NCBI RefSeq assembly: GCF_900078705.1
Contig: NZ_FKIF01000002.1
Location: forward strand, 62,001 to 126,000
Source of the DNA: Bordetella ansorpii
GTDB taxonomy: Bacteria > Pseudomonadota > Gammaproteobacteria > Burkholderiales > Burkholderiaceae_B
DNA length: 64,000 bases
Direction: 5' to 3'
Program-made: the position numbers and the translations under genes
Shown here: piece after piece, positions 7,778 to 16,739 of the stretch
Position numbering within the stretch: position 1 is the first letter of the stretch
How the letters are laid out: each line of letters opens with the position of its first letter
The notes under the pieces: generated by a model
The model's input: only the letters and a program-made list of their open reading frames with translations
Database searches by the model: none
Told to the model about the DNA's origin: nothing

Positions 7778-8253
7778 CGCTGGCCGAACTGCTGCGCGGG
7801 CGGGACCTGGCCATGCTGCGCGCCAGGCTGGATGCGGATGGCCATGCCGTGCTGCCGCGCCTGTTCGATGCCTCGCAGTGCGACCGCTTGCGCAATGGCG
7901 CGGACGCGCGCTACCGCATCACCTGCCTCGAAGCGGAGCAGTTCGAACCGCTGGCCTGCGAAGAAGCGCCGGATGACGGCGACGCGCTGGTGCTGACCGT
8001 GCTGCTGTCGGAAGCGCGGTCATTGCGCGGCGGTGAATGCGTGATGACCGAACAACGCCCGCGGCTGCAATCCCGCCCGATGGCGCATGCCCTGCAGCAG
8101 GGAGATGCGGTGCTGATGCGGGTAGGCGCACGTGCCGTGCAGGGTGCGCATGGTCCCTATCGCGCCACGCTGAGGCATGGCGTGGCGCGCGTGCGCAGCG
8201 GCACGCGGTGGGCCGCGCAACGGATCTTCGCATCGAACACGCCGCTCGCGTAG
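7774..8253 (+). CDS. Short 2OG-oxygenase-like protein lacking the HxD iron motif
   Basis: A 159-residue relative of the oxygenase at 5294. The N-terminus (LDADGHAVLPRLFDASQC) parallels DRHGHALIPGLLDAATC, and the C-terminal half (GGECVMTEQ, QQGDAVLM, LRHGVARVRSG) parallels GGEFMLTEQ, NQGDGVAF and MRHGVSRLHSG. The middle part that carries the HxD pair is missing, leaving only the distal H135 and R145. It is thus unlikely to bind iron in the standard way. Start overlaps the ada stop as ATGA, so it is translated with ada. It may be a degenerate enzyme or a pseudoenzyme; its reading frame is intact. Confidence 0.7.
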   Translation: MTLAELLRGRDLAMLRARLDADGHAVLPRLFDASQCDRLRNGADARYRITCLEAEQFEPLACEEAPDDGDALVLTVLLSEARSLRGGECVMTEQRPRLQSRPMAHALQQGDAVLMRVGARAVQGAHGPYRATLRHGVARVRSGTRWAAQRIFASNTPLA

Positions 8254-8554
8254 CCCCGGCCACGCGGGTCCCCCTCGGTGCGCCCTCGAGGCGGGCGCCA
8301 TCGCCCCGGGGATTGACCGCTCGCGGCATGCTTGCGCGCATGACGAACGAAACGATCCTTCGAGGCGGCACGCTCCGCGCGGTAATGTTCCGAAATGCAA
8401 GTACGGCCATGCCGCGCCGGGGCCCCGCGCAGGTGAGCGAGGCCGCGCTCGCCGCAAGGGCCGTGCCGACACATGCGCAAACATCGGGAAACTTGAACCC
8501 GGCCGTCTCGCTTGCGACCATGGACGTTCGAGCAACGCAACGAAAGGAGCTCTC
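8254..8554. other. Intergenic region, no gene recognised
   Basis: About 300 bp between the alkylation block and the DUF4168 gene. It is as GC-rich as its surroundings. I see no convincing reading frame, hairpin followed by T's, or repeat. The promoter of the next gene should lie in its right half. Confidence 0.4.
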
Positions 8555-8971
8555 ATGCAACGAACCACGCAAGCACTCCTGTCGGCAGCCATCCTGGCCG
8601 CTGGCCTGACTGTCGCCCCCGCGATGGCGCAAAGCAGCGCGGCGCCCAGCCAGCAACCGCAGCAACCCGCAGCGGTTCAACCCTCGGAGGCGCAGTTGCA
8701 GAAGTTCGCCAGCGCCTCCCAGAAAGTGGCCATGGTGGCCGACGAATACCGCCCAAAGGTCCAGGCGGCCACGGATGATGGTTCCCGCCAGCAGTTGCTG
8801 AAGGAAGCGGACCAGAAGATGGTGCGCACCGTGAACGCGGACGGCATGACGGTGGACGAATTCAACGGCATCAGCCAGGCGATCCAGCAGGATCCCGACC
8901 TGCAGCGGAAGGTGATGGGGATGGTGCAGCAACAGCAGCGCGGCGCGCCGGCGGGCGGCGGCATGCGCTGA
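8555..8971 (+). CDS. Exported DUF4168 protein
   Basis: A 138-residue exported protein. The Sec signal runs from MQRTTQALLSAAILAAG to AMA-QS at about residue 25. A Gln/Pro/Ala-rich linker follows, then a helical domain with QLQKFASASQKVAMVADEY and a C-terminal FNGISQAIQQDPDLQRKV, the DUF4168 pattern. Such proteins are periplasmic and of unknown role. The start is well supported by AAGGAG seven bases upstream. It stands alone, with the neighbours on either side unrelated. Confidence 0.8.
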   Translation: MQRTTQALLSAAILAAGLTVAPAMAQSSAAPSQQPQQPAAVQPSEAQLQKFASASQKVAMVADEYRPKVQAATDDGSRQQLLKEADQKMVRTVNADGMTVDEFNGISQAIQQDPDLQRKVMGMVQQQQRGAPAGGGMR

Positions 8972-9017
8972 CGCCTCGCCCACCGTGATTCCTTGCCCAG
9001 CGCCCGCGCAGGCCCTC

Positions 9018-9494
9018 CTACGCGGGCCGTTTCAGCGGCAGGATGCGGCGGTATCCGGGCGGCAGGGGATGGGCGGCGTGATCGGCGGCAATTCGCGCCA
9101 GCCGCGCCGCCAGTTCCGGCGCGAAGGGCAGCGCCCGCCGGGTCTCCAGGCTGACATGCAGCGACAATTGCTCCATGGTGGCGGCGAGATGGTTTTCACG
9201 CGTCTGCCACAGCTCCATCAGCGTCAGCAGCCGCTTGTCGTCCGACTCCAGTATCCGCACGCGCAACATCAGCGGATCGCCCTCGAGCACCTCGCGCAGG
9301 TAGGCCACCTGGAGGTTCATCGTGTAGACGCCGCACCGCGTGGCCTGGGTGTAATCCGAGCCGACGCCGAACTGCTGCATCAGCTCGTAGCCGACCCGGT
9401 CGAAAACACCGACGTATTGCGCGGAATTCATGTGGCCATAGGAATCGATCCAGGCGGGATCGACGCTCAGTGTCGCGGAAGGCAGATTCGTCAT
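9018..9494 (-). CDS. Thioesterase, 4-hydroxybenzoyl-CoA thioesterase type
   Basis: A 158-residue hotdog protein with the 4HBT pattern: DPAWIDSYGHMNSAQYVGVFDRV, in which the aspartate and the HMN motif form the active-site loop. It should hydrolyse an acyl-CoA of unknown chain. Members of this subgroup often sit in carnitine or fatty-acid catabolic clusters, but here the neighbours give no such hint. It follows the glutamine amidotransferase on the same strand by 69 bp. Confidence 0.8.
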   Translation of the reverse strand: MTNLPSATLSVDPAWIDSYGHMNSAQYVGVFDRVGYELMQQFGVGSDYTQATRCGVYTMNLQVAYLREVLEGDPLMLRVRILESDDKRLLTLMELWQTRENHLAATMEQLSLHVSLETRRALPFAPELAARLARIAADHAAHPLPPGYRRILPLKRPA

Positions 9495-9563
9495 GACGGC
9501 TCGATAGAGGATGGGACAACGTCCACGGGGCGGGACAAGGAGGGATCACCGTTGAAAAGCCGA

Positions 9564-10403
9564 TCAGCCCTGCGGCAAGGCCGGCACGAACGGCACCGTG
9601 CGCAGGTCGCCGTCCGACACGACGACGGCCGTGGACTCGGGCACTTCCTGCCATGCATCCACCCGGTCGCTCAGCGGCTCGGACAGCAGCAGATAGGCGC
9701 TGTCGTCCAGGCCCGCGATACGCGGATCGTCCGGGTACATTTCGCGCAGATGGCGCACCGAGGCATTATGGAACAGCGTGCGGGAATCGCGCTCGCTGGA
9801 GTAGCGCACGGCGGTCAGGGCCTGGCCGTCCGTCACGCACACCGTCATCGTCAGCGGATGCTCCACGCCCTGGCTGCCGCCGGCCTGTTCCACCACGGCG
9901 GCCATGCGCTCGAGCGCGCCCAGCGGGTCCGTTTCCAGGCCGTAGGTCAGCGCCAGCAGGAACATCACCTCCGAATCGGTCGAGCCTTCCATCGACCCGA
10001 AGTACTGCGGCGCGATCTTCAGGATCAGCTCGCGCCGCAGCCGCGCGAAATCGCGGATGACGCCGTTGTGCACGAACAGCCACTTACCGAAGCGGAAGGG
10101 ATGGCAGTTGGTCTCCTGCACGGGCGTGCCGGTGGCGGCCCGCACGTGCGCCACGAACATCGGCGCCCAGATGGCGCGCGCCGCCTCGTGCAGGTTGCGG
10201 TCGTTCCAGGCGGGATGGACGCTGCGGTAGCGGAACGGCACCGGGTCGCGCGAGCCGTACCACCCCAGCCCGAAACCGTCGCCGTTGGTGGTCGTGGCGG
10301 CCATGCGCGCGTGCAGGCTCTGTTCGATCAGCGAATGCTGGGCCTTGAAGATGACGCTTTCCAGTTGCAAGGGACTTCCGGTGTAAGCCAGCCAACGGCA
10401 CAT
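9564..10403 (-). CDS. Class II glutamine amidotransferase (YafJ-like)
   Basis: A 279-residue N-terminal-nucleophile amidotransferase. The start was set so that Cys follows Met directly (MCRWLAYTG), since that cysteine must become the N-terminal nucleophile; the longer frame to 10451 would bury it. Other family marks are GDGFGLGWYG, FVAHVRAATGTPVQETNCHPF and WLFVHNGVI. It is a stand-alone domain as in YafJ, whose acceptor substrate is not known. Divergent or unrelated genes flank it. Confidence 0.88.
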   Translation of the reverse strand: MCRWLAYTGSPLQLESVIFKAQHSLIEQSLHARMAATTTNGDGFGLGWYGSRDPVPFRYRSVHPAWNDRNLHEAARAIWAPMFVAHVRAATGTPVQETNCHPFRFGKWLFVHNGVIRDFARLRRELILKIAPQYFGSMEGSTDSEVMFLLALTYGLETDPLGALERMAAVVEQAGGSQGVEHPLTMTVCVTDGQALTAVRYSSERDSRTLFHNASVRHLREMYPDDPRIAGLDDSAYLLLSEPLSDRVDAWQEVPESTAVVVSDGDLRTVPFVPALPQG

Positions 10404-10523
10404 GATCGGGGTTCTCCTGGGCGGCGCGCGGCCGCGGTTCGTGCTGTCCAACGATACGACGCCAGGGCGACGGATGCCTGACGGATCGGCGCATCCGCCG
10501 CGCCGCCCGGTGAGCCCCCGCCA

Positions 10524-11447
10524 TCAGGCCGCGGGTTCCGGCAATTGCGCGGTCAACGCCGAACAGCGCGCATGCAGCAGGCGCTGCAACTGCTGCACCG
10601 CCGGCGAGTACTGCTTGCGGTGGGGGCATACGAGCACCAGCGGCGTGGCCTCGCCGCGCACGTGCGGCAGCAAGACCTCCAGACGTCCCGCGCGCACGTC
10701 GCCGCCCACGTCCAGCCAGGATTTATAAGCGATGCCTTCGCCCGCCAGCGCCCAGCGCCGCACCACCTCGCCATCGTCCGCATACAGATGCCCACCCACC
10801 GCCACCAGCCGGTGCGGGCCGGCAGGCTGTGGAAAAACCCATTTGTCGTAGACCCGCCCGCCGATCTGGAACGGCAGGCAGTCATGGCCGGCCAGGTCGT
10901 CCAGCGTCCGGGGGCGTCCATGCCGCTGCAAATAGGCCGGCGAAGCCACCAGCACTCGCCGGTTGTCCGGCGCCAGGGGCAGCGCGATGTAGCTGGCATC
11001 TTCCATGCGTCCGTAACGGATGGCCACGTCGACGGGATCCCGGAACACGTCGGCGATCGAATCGGACACGTGCAGGCGCAAGGTCAGCGCGGGATGCGTC
11101 TGGCGGAACGTCGTCAGCCACGGCAGCAGCACGTTGCGGCCCAGGTCGGAGGGCGCGGCCACCTGCAGCACGCCGCCCAGCCGGGCGCCGTCGCCATGCA
11201 GCCGGTCGCGGCCCTCCTCCAGCGTGGCCAGGGTTTCCTGGGCATAGGGCAGATAACGTTCCCCCTCGGCGGTCAGCCGCAGGCTGCGGGTGGATCGGGC
11301 GAACAGGCGGACGTCCAGCTCGCGCTCCAACCGCTTGACGGCGGCGCTGACCTGCCCGGGCAGCAGATCCGCCTCGCGCGCGGCATGGGAAAAACTGCCC
11401 AGCGCCGCCGAGCGCAGGAACAGCGCTAGGTCATCCAGGCGGATCAT
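10524..11447 (-). CDS. LysR-family transcriptional regulator
   Basis: A 307-residue LysR regulator with a winged helix at residues 1-60 (FSHAAREADLLPGQVSAAVKRLERELDVRLFARS) and an effector-binding domain from about 90. It runs divergently from an alcohol dehydrogenase-like gene 108 bp away, the classic layout for LysR control of the neighbour. The start ATG has GGAG five bases upstream. A perfect inverted repeat sits over that ribosome site, which suggests autorepression. Confidence 0.92.
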   Translation of the reverse strand: MIRLDDLALFLRSAALGSFSHAAREADLLPGQVSAAVKRLERELDVRLFARSTRSLRLTAEGERYLPYAQETLATLEEGRDRLHGDGARLGGVLQVAAPSDLGRNVLLPWLTTFRQTHPALTLRLHVSDSIADVFRDPVDVAIRYGRMEDASYIALPLAPDNRRVLVASPAYLQRHGRPRTLDDLAGHDCLPFQIGGRVYDKWVFPQPAGPHRLVAVGGHLYADDGEVVRRWALAGEGIAYKSWLDVGGDVRAGRLEVLLPHVRGEATPLVLVCPHRKQYSPAVQQLQRLLHARCSALTAQLPEPAA

Positions 11448-11466
11448 TTTCACTCCTGCAGTGAAA
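11448..11466. promoter_or_regulatory. Inverted repeat, probable LysR operator
   Basis: TTTCACT (11448-11454), five bases, then AGTGAAA (11460-11466): a perfect 7-bp inverted repeat. It overlaps the ribosome site of the lysR gene and lies about 90 bp before the divergent dehydrogenase, so binding could affect both. Confidence 0.55.
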
Positions 11467-11555
11467 GTCTTGGCCGATCTTACCGCTTTCCGGATAGCTG
11501 ACAGCGGCGCAAGATGGCGCCCATGCTCACCGCACAACCTCACAGGACACCCGCC

Positions 11556-12563
11556 ATGAAAGCCATCGCCTACACCCAGCACGGCCTGACCCTCGAAGAC
11601 CCCCGTTCGCTGGACCTGGTCGACCTGCCCAAGCCCACCCCCGGCCCGCGCGACCTGCTGGTCGCCGTGCGCGCCGTGGCCGTCAATCCGGTCGACACCA
11701 AGGTCCGCGCTTTCTTCGCCACCGACGGCGCCCGGGTGCTGGGCTGGGATGCCGTCGGCACGGTCGAGCAGGTGGGCAGCGACGTCACGCTGTTCAAGAA
11801 AGGCGATACGGTCTACTACGCCGGCTCGCTGCTGCGTCCGGGCAACCACGCCGAATACAGCCTGGTGGACGAGCGCATCGCCGGCCACAAGCCGGCCAGC
11901 CTGTCCGACGCGCAGGCCGCCGCGTTGCCGCTGACCTCCCTGACTGCCTGGGAACTGCTGTTCGACCGCCTGGGCCTGACCGAGGACGGCGGCGCGGGCA
12001 AGAACCTGCTGATCGTCGGCGCGGCAGGCGGCGTGGGCTCGATCCTGGTGCAACTGGCCCGCCAGCTGACCAAGCTGACGGTGATCGGCACCGCCTCGCG
12101 CGCCGAAACGCGCCAGTGGGTGCGGGAACTGGGCGCGCACCACGTGATCGACCACGCCAAGCCCGTGGCCGGACAGCTGCAGCAACTCGGCGTGGGTCCG
12201 GCCCACTACATCGCCAGCCTGACCCACACCGATGCGCATTATCTGCAACTGGTCGAGGCGCTGGCGCCGCAGGGCCACTTCGCGCTGATCGACGACCCGG
12301 CCACGCTGGACGCCCTGCCGCTCAAGCGCAAGTCGGCCTCGCTGCACTGGGAACTGATGTTCACGCGCTCGATCTTCGAGACCGAGGACATGCAGCGCCA
12401 GCACGACATCCTGGAACGCGTGGCCGCGCTGGTCGACAGCAGCGTGGTCAAGACCACGATGGGCGAGCACTACGGCACGATCAACGCCGAGAACGTGCGC
12501 CGCGCGCATGCCATGCTGGAAAGCGGCAAGGCGCGCGGCAAGATCGTGCTGGAAGGCTTCTGA
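11556..12563 (+). CDS. Zinc-type alcohol dehydrogenase-like NADPH:quinone oxidoreductase
   Basis: A 335-residue medium-chain dehydrogenase of the ZADH/quinone reductase subgroup. The N-terminal GroES-like domain contains NPVDTKVR and the Rossmann motif is GAAGGVGSILVQLARQL. The cysteine and histidine ligands of catalytic and structural zinc are absent, so it probably reduces a quinone or enone with NADPH instead of oxidising an alcohol. It is divergent from a LysR gene that likely controls it, and is followed four bases later by the stop of a convergent AhpD-like gene. Confidence 0.87.
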   Translation: MKAIAYTQHGLTLEDPRSLDLVDLPKPTPGPRDLLVAVRAVAVNPVDTKVRAFFATDGARVLGWDAVGTVEQVGSDVTLFKKGDTVYYAGSLLRPGNHAEYSLVDERIAGHKPASLSDAQAAALPLTSLTAWELLFDRLGLTEDGGAGKNLLIVGAAGGVGSILVQLARQLTKLTVIGTASRAETRQWVRELGAHHVIDHAKPVAGQLQQLGVGPAHYIASLTHTDAHYLQLVEALAPQGHFALIDDPATLDALPLKRKSASLHWELMFTRSIFETEDMQRQHDILERVAALVDSSVVKTTMGEHYGTINAENVRRAHAMLESGKARGKIVLEGF

Positions 12564-12567
12564 AACC

Positions 12568-13026
12568 TCAAGCCGCCTGCTTGACGGCGGCCGGCGTCAT
12601 GCGAAAGCCCACGCCGATGCGGTTCATCGCATTCATCAGCGCGATGGCGTATGACAGGTCGGCCAGCTCGCGTTCGTTGAACGCGGCGGCGGCCTGCTCG
12701 TAGGCCTCGTCGGGCGCGCCGGTCTGCTCCAGGCGCGTCAGCGATTCGGACCAGGCCAGCGCGGCGCGCTCCTGCTCGCTGAACAGCGCCTGGGCCTCGT
12801 GCCACACGGGCACCAGCAGCAGCTTGGACACCGGCATGCCGCGCTTCATCAGGTCGGCCGAGTGCTTGTCGATGCAGTAGGCGCAGCCGTTGATCTGCGA
12901 CACGCGCAAGTAGGCCAGGTCGATCAGCTCGATGGGCAGGCTGCAGTCCTGGAAGTAGGTAAGCGCCGGAAGAAAGGATTGGTAGCCCTTGGGGGCAGCC
13001 TTGGCGGCATCGATACGTTGGGTCAT
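12568..13026 (-). CDS. Carboxymuconolactone decarboxylase / AhpD-family protein
   Basis: A 152-residue all-helical AhpD-like protein. The redox motif GCAYCIDKHSAD gives the CxxC pair and the following histidine expected of alkylhydroperoxidase activity, and EAQALFSEQERAALAWSESLT is the usual second segment. It may reduce peroxides using thiol donors. The start was placed at 13026 because homologues begin with MTQRI and the longer frame is unlike them. It converges on the dehydrogenase gene. Confidence 0.87.
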   Translation of the reverse strand: MTQRIDAAKAAPKGYQSFLPALTYFQDCSLPIELIDLAYLRVSQINGCAYCIDKHSADLMKRGMPVSKLLLVPVWHEAQALFSEQERAALAWSESLTRLEQTGAPDEAYEQAAAAFNERELADLSYAIALMNAMNRIGVGFRMTPAAVKQAA

Positions 13027-13215
13027 GGCGGGGCTCCTGTGCGGGGATGGATGCATAAGCGACAGGACGCATGGTGCGCCACGACATGCCAAGCGGCCAG
13101 AGCCAAGAAATGACTTGATGACTGGGCCATGACGCCACCCTGTGGACGCTCCCGTCAGCAGCCAAGGCGCATCCTCCGGATGCGAGCAGACCCACCCTGC
13201 CTTCTCACCGGGGCG

Positions 13216-14655
13216 CTACATCAGCGCCGCGATCCGCCGCCCCAGCCGCTGTGCCTCCTCCCGCGTGGCGATGTTGGTGAAGCCCAGCAGCAGGCCGGGT
13301 TCGACCGGCGACTCGATGGCCCAATCCGACAGTGCATTCGCATACATTCCCTGTTCCCGCAGGCGCACGGCCAGTTCGCGGTCTGCGATGCCCTTGCCCA
13401 GGCGCAGGATCAGATGCATGCCGCCGGGCTGGGACTCGATGCGCGCCCGGGGCTGCAACACCTGCTCGAGCGCTTGCGCCGCGATCTGGCGGCGCTCGCC
13501 GTACAGCTTGCGCATGCGCTGGATGTGGCGCGCGAAATGCCCTTGCTCGATGAAGGCGGCCACGGTTTCCTGGGTCAATGCGGGACTGCCGCCCGTGACC
13601 GCGCGGCTGACCTGCTCGAAGCGCGCCGCCTCGGCCTGCGGCACCACCAGGTACGCCAGCCGCAGCGCGGGAAACAGCACCTTGCTGAAGGTGCCGGCAT
13701 ACAGCACGCGGCCATCGCGATCCAGGCTTTTCAGCGCGGGCAGAGGCCGGCTGACGTAGCGGTATTCGCCGTCGTAGTCGTCCTCGACGACCCAGGCGGA
13801 TTCGCGCGCCGCCCAATCCAGCAGCGCCTGCCGGCGCGGCAACGACAAGGAGACGGACAGGGGACTCTGATGCGCCGGTGTCACCACCACGCCGCGCGCC
13901 CGCGGGGCAGTCTCGATGCCGCGCGCCACATTCATGCCGTCGGCATCCACGGGCACGGCATGCGCCCGCAACCCGCCCTGCCGCAGCACGTCGAGCGTCG
14001 GCGGAAAGCAGGGGTCTTCGACCCAGACGCGGTCGCCTGCCTGGAACAGCGTGCGCGCGATCAGGTCCAGCGTGTGGCGATAGCCGCCGGTGACGAACAC
14101 CTGATGCGGCGCGCAGGCAATGCCGCGCGCGACTTGAAGATAGGCTGCGATGGCCGTGCGCAGCGCCGGCAGGCCGGCCAGGGGCGGATAGACCATGTCG
14201 CCCGCCTGCATGGCGCGCACGGCGCGCGCGCCCAGCCGCGCCCATATCTTGCGCGGAAAGGCGTCCAGGGCCGGCACGCCCATCTGAAACGGCGGGATGA
14301 CGCCGGGCGCCGACTCCAGCGCCAAGGGCAAGCCCTGTGCCGCTGGCACGGGTGCCGAGGCGGACGGCTCGGCCGCCACCGGCGCCCGCGCCCTCAAGTC
14401 GGGCGCCACCACCGTGCCCGCCTGCCCGCGCGCCAGGATGTAGCCCTCGGCGGACAACAGGCCATACGCCGTTTCGATCGTGCCCCGTGCCAACCCCAGC
14501 TCGGCCGCCAGGGCGCGGGCCGAGGGCAGGCGTTGCCCGGACTCCAGCAGGCCCGAAGCGATCGCGTGGCGGAACCGCGCATAGATCTGCCGGTACAGGG
14601 GCTCGGCGCCGCCGGGGTCCAGCGGCGGCAATCCGCCAAAAGGCAGCGAAATCAT
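13216..14655 (-). CDS. MocR/PdxR-type regulator (GntR HTH fused to aminotransferase domain)
   Basis: A 479-residue fusion. Residues 10-80 form a GntR winged helix (LPSARALAAELGLARGTIETAYGLL); from about 110 on is a fold type I aminotransferase domain used as a PLP-binding sensor. The PLP lysine is in AGTFSKVLFPALRLAYLV and the asparagine/tyrosine pocket is in PAHQSPLSVSLS. MocR proteins typically control a divergent gene, here the GNAT acetyltransferase 120 bp away. The AT-rich stretch around 14668-14700 in that gap is a likely binding region. The effector is unknown; PdxR-like PLP sensing is possible. Confidence 0.9.
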   Translation of the reverse strand: MISLPFGGLPPLDPGGAEPLYRQIYARFRHAIASGLLESGQRLPSARALAAELGLARGTIETAYGLLSAEGYILARGQAGTVVAPDLRARAPVAAEPSASAPVPAAQGLPLALESAPGVIPPFQMGVPALDAFPRKIWARLGARAVRAMQAGDMVYPPLAGLPALRTAIAAYLQVARGIACAPHQVFVTGGYRHTLDLIARTLFQAGDRVWVEDPCFPPTLDVLRQGGLRAHAVPVDADGMNVARGIETAPRARGVVVTPAHQSPLSVSLSLPRRQALLDWAARESAWVVEDDYDGEYRYVSRPLPALKSLDRDGRVLYAGTFSKVLFPALRLAYLVVPQAEAARFEQVSRAVTGGSPALTQETVAAFIEQGHFARHIQRMRKLYGERRQIAAQALEQVLQPRARIESQPGGMHLILRLGKGIADRELAVRLREQGMYANALSDWAIESPVEPGLLLGFTNIATREEAQRLGRRIAALM

Positions 14656-14775
14656 GGCCTAGTCATCCAATCAATTCTTGGCTCTTATTATTATGGCATC
14701 CCGCGCTTAGCATGACGTCCATCACAGCCGGCGCCGACGCCGATGCCGGCTTCCCTCCACCCCCTGAGCATCGAC

Positions 14776-15222
14776 ATGGACTCTACCGTACTGCGTCATG
14801 CAGACACGCCCGACGAACTGCGGGCCTGCTTTCCCGTCATGCAGGAACTGCGGCCCCATCTGCGCGACGAAGCCGACTTCCTGGCCCGCATCGAGCGCCA
14901 GCGCGCCGAGGGCTATCGCCTGATGGCCGCCTGGCACGGCGGCCGCCCCGTGGCCCTGTCAGGCTATCGCGTGCAGGAAAACCTGATCTACGGACGCTTC
15001 CTGTACGTGGACGACCTGATCGCCGCCGCACACAGCCGCGGCCACCGCTGGGGCGCCCGCCTGCTGGACGAGATGGAGGTCATCGCGCGTGCCCATGGCT
15101 GCGTACGGCTGGTGCTGGACACCGCCCTGTCCAACGCGCTGGCCCAGCGCTTTTACTTCCGCCAGGGCATGCTGACCGGCGCCATGCGCTTTGCCAAACC
15201 CCTTGAGGAACCCACCGCGTGA
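14776..15222 (+). CDS. GNAT-family N-acetyltransferase
   Basis: A 148-residue acetyltransferase. The acetyl-CoA loop is recognisable as YVDDLIAAAHSRGHRWGARLLDEM, followed by HGCVRLVLDTALSNALAQRFYFRQGM. The substrate is unknown. I chose the ATG at 14776 because the fold starts with STVLRHAD; an ATG at 14743 would add 11 residues, and neither has a strong ribosome site. Its end overlaps azoR by four bases, so the two form an operon, probably under the divergent MocR regulator. Confidence 0.82.
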   Translation: MDSTVLRHADTPDELRACFPVMQELRPHLRDEADFLARIERQRAEGYRLMAAWHGGRPVALSGYRVQENLIYGRFLYVDDLIAAAHSRGHRWGARLLDEMEVIARAHGCVRLVLDTALSNALAQRFYFRQGMLTGAMRFAKPLEEPTA

Positions 15223-15845
15223 ACATCCTGCACATGACCTTCAGCCCGCGCGGCGCGGACTCCGAAAGCACGCGCCTGTCGCGCATCGTGCTCGACGCGC
15301 TGCTGGACCGGCATCCCGCCGCCGCCGTGCAAAGCCACGACCATGCCGCGCTGGCCCACGTGGATGCCGTGTATGCGGTGGAACTGGGCACGCCCCAGCC
15401 GCCCGCAGACGCCATCCAGCCCGGCACATTGCGCACCTCGGATGCGCTGATCCGCGACCTGGAAGCCGCCGACTGCGTGGTCATCGGCACGCCCATGCAC
15501 AACTACACGGTGCCCTCGGCACTGAAGGCGTGGATCGATCACGTGGTGCGCGTGCGCCGCACCTTCCAGCCCACGCCGCAAGGCAAGGTCGGCACGCTGC
15601 ACGACCGGCCGATCTACGTGGCGACCTCGTCCGGGGGCCTGTATTCGGGCGAGAACGCGCGCCAGCCGGACTTCCTGACGCCGTACCTGAAGGTCGCGCT
15701 GCGCACCATCGGCCTGACGGACATGACGTTCTTCTCGGTGGAAGGGACGGCGTATGGCGAACCGGCCGTCATGCAGGCACGCGCCAGCGCCCAGGCCGCG
15801 ATCGCGGCACATTTCGCCACGCCCGACGCGGCGGCCGCCGCCTAG
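15219..15845 (+). CDS. azoR: FMN-dependent NADH-azoreductase-like flavodoxin-fold oxidoreductase
   Basis: A 208-residue flavodoxin-like quinone or azo reductase. The N-terminal FMN-phosphate loop reads FSPRGADSESTRLS, and MHNYTVPSALKAWIDHVVRVRRTF is the family's flavin-contact motif. It carries out two-electron reduction of quinones or azo compounds with NAD(P)H. Start is a GTG that overlaps the GNAT stop. Its stop codon and that of the convergent iclR gene share the palindrome CTAG at 15842-15845. Confidence 0.88.
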   Translation: MNILHMTFSPRGADSESTRLSRIVLDALLDRHPAAAVQSHDHAALAHVDAVYAVELGTPQPPADAIQPGTLRTSDALIRDLEAADCVVIGTPMHNYTVPSALKAWIDHVVRVRRTFQPTPQGKVGTLHDRPIYVATSSGGLYSGENARQPDFLTPYLKVALRTIGLTDMTFFSVEGTAYGEPAVMQARASAQAAIAAHFATPDAAAAA

Positions 15846-16690
15846 GTTTCCACCCGCCCGCCCTGCCCGAGAAAGTGATTCGGCCGGCGCAACGCCGGAT
15901 CGAAGGGGTTGATGCGTGCGCCGATCTGCCGCGCCTCCTTGCGCAGCATCTCGATGATCATCGGCAGCCGTTCGGGCGTCATGCGCTCGGACGGCGCGGC
16001 GATGCTCAGCGCCGCCACCACCACGCCGTTGCCGTCCAGGATCGGCACGGCCAGGCCCATCGTGCCGGGATACAGCGACTGCCCGCTGGACAAGGCGTAA
16101 TCGTTCTCCAGGCACTCCTTCAACAGCACCCGCATCGAGATCTCGTCCATGAAGCCCAGGTGGCGCAGGCGCGGGATGTTGAAGCGGATGATCTCTTCGC
16201 GCTCGGCCTCGGGCAGGCGCGCCAGCAGGATCAGGCCCGCCTGCCCCAGCCCCAGCGGCGCCTTGCCGCCGATGTCCCCCGTGTGCGAGCGCACCGGGAA
16301 CGGCCCGTCGATGCGATCCAGGCACACGGCATCGAAGCCGTGCCGCACCAGCAGGAACACCGTGTCGTTCAACATGCCCGACAGGCGCAGCAGCGCGGGC
16401 CGGCACAGGTCGCGCAGCGTGGAATGGCGGTTGCCCGCGCTGGCGGCCATGGTGAAGAAGGCCACGCTCAGTTGATACGCCTTGCCTTGCGCGGGCTGTT
16501 CGACCATGCCCTCCTGCACCAGCCCCTGCAGCACGCGATGGGTGGTGGCCGAGGCCAGGCCGGCGCGGGCGGCGATGTCGGTCATCCGCAGTTTCTCGCC
16601 CTGGGCCTCGGCCAGCACCCGCAACACGGCGAAGGCCCGCTGCAGCACCCCCTGGCCACCGGCGTCGGCGTCGTCCTTTTGCTTGCTCAT
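15842..16690 (-). CDS. IclR-family transcriptional regulator
   Basis: A 282-residue IclR regulator with an N-terminal winged helix (MTDIAARAGLASATTHRVLQGLVQEGMVEQ, residues 37-66) and a C-terminal effector domain containing the GAF-like LAVPILDGNGVVVAALSIAAPSERM. It is divergent from a four-gene ABC transporter operon, 222 bp away, which it most likely controls in response to the transported compound or a product. Two matched inverted repeats occupy the shared promoter region. Confidence 0.93.
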   Translation of the reverse strand: MSKQKDDADAGGQGVLQRAFAVLRVLAEAQGEKLRMTDIAARAGLASATTHRVLQGLVQEGMVEQPAQGKAYQLSVAFFTMAASAGNRHSTLRDLCRPALLRLSGMLNDTVFLLVRHGFDAVCLDRIDGPFPVRSHTGDIGGKAPLGLGQAGLILLARLPEAEREEIIRFNIPRLRHLGFMDEISMRVLLKECLENDYALSSGQSLYPGTMGLAVPILDGNGVVVAALSIAAPSERMTPERLPMIIEMLRKEARQIGARINPFDPALRRPNHFLGQGGRVET

Positions 16691-16739
16691 GATCTTCGTC
16701 TCGCTATAAACGGAATATTTCTTACTTAACTAAAACAAT

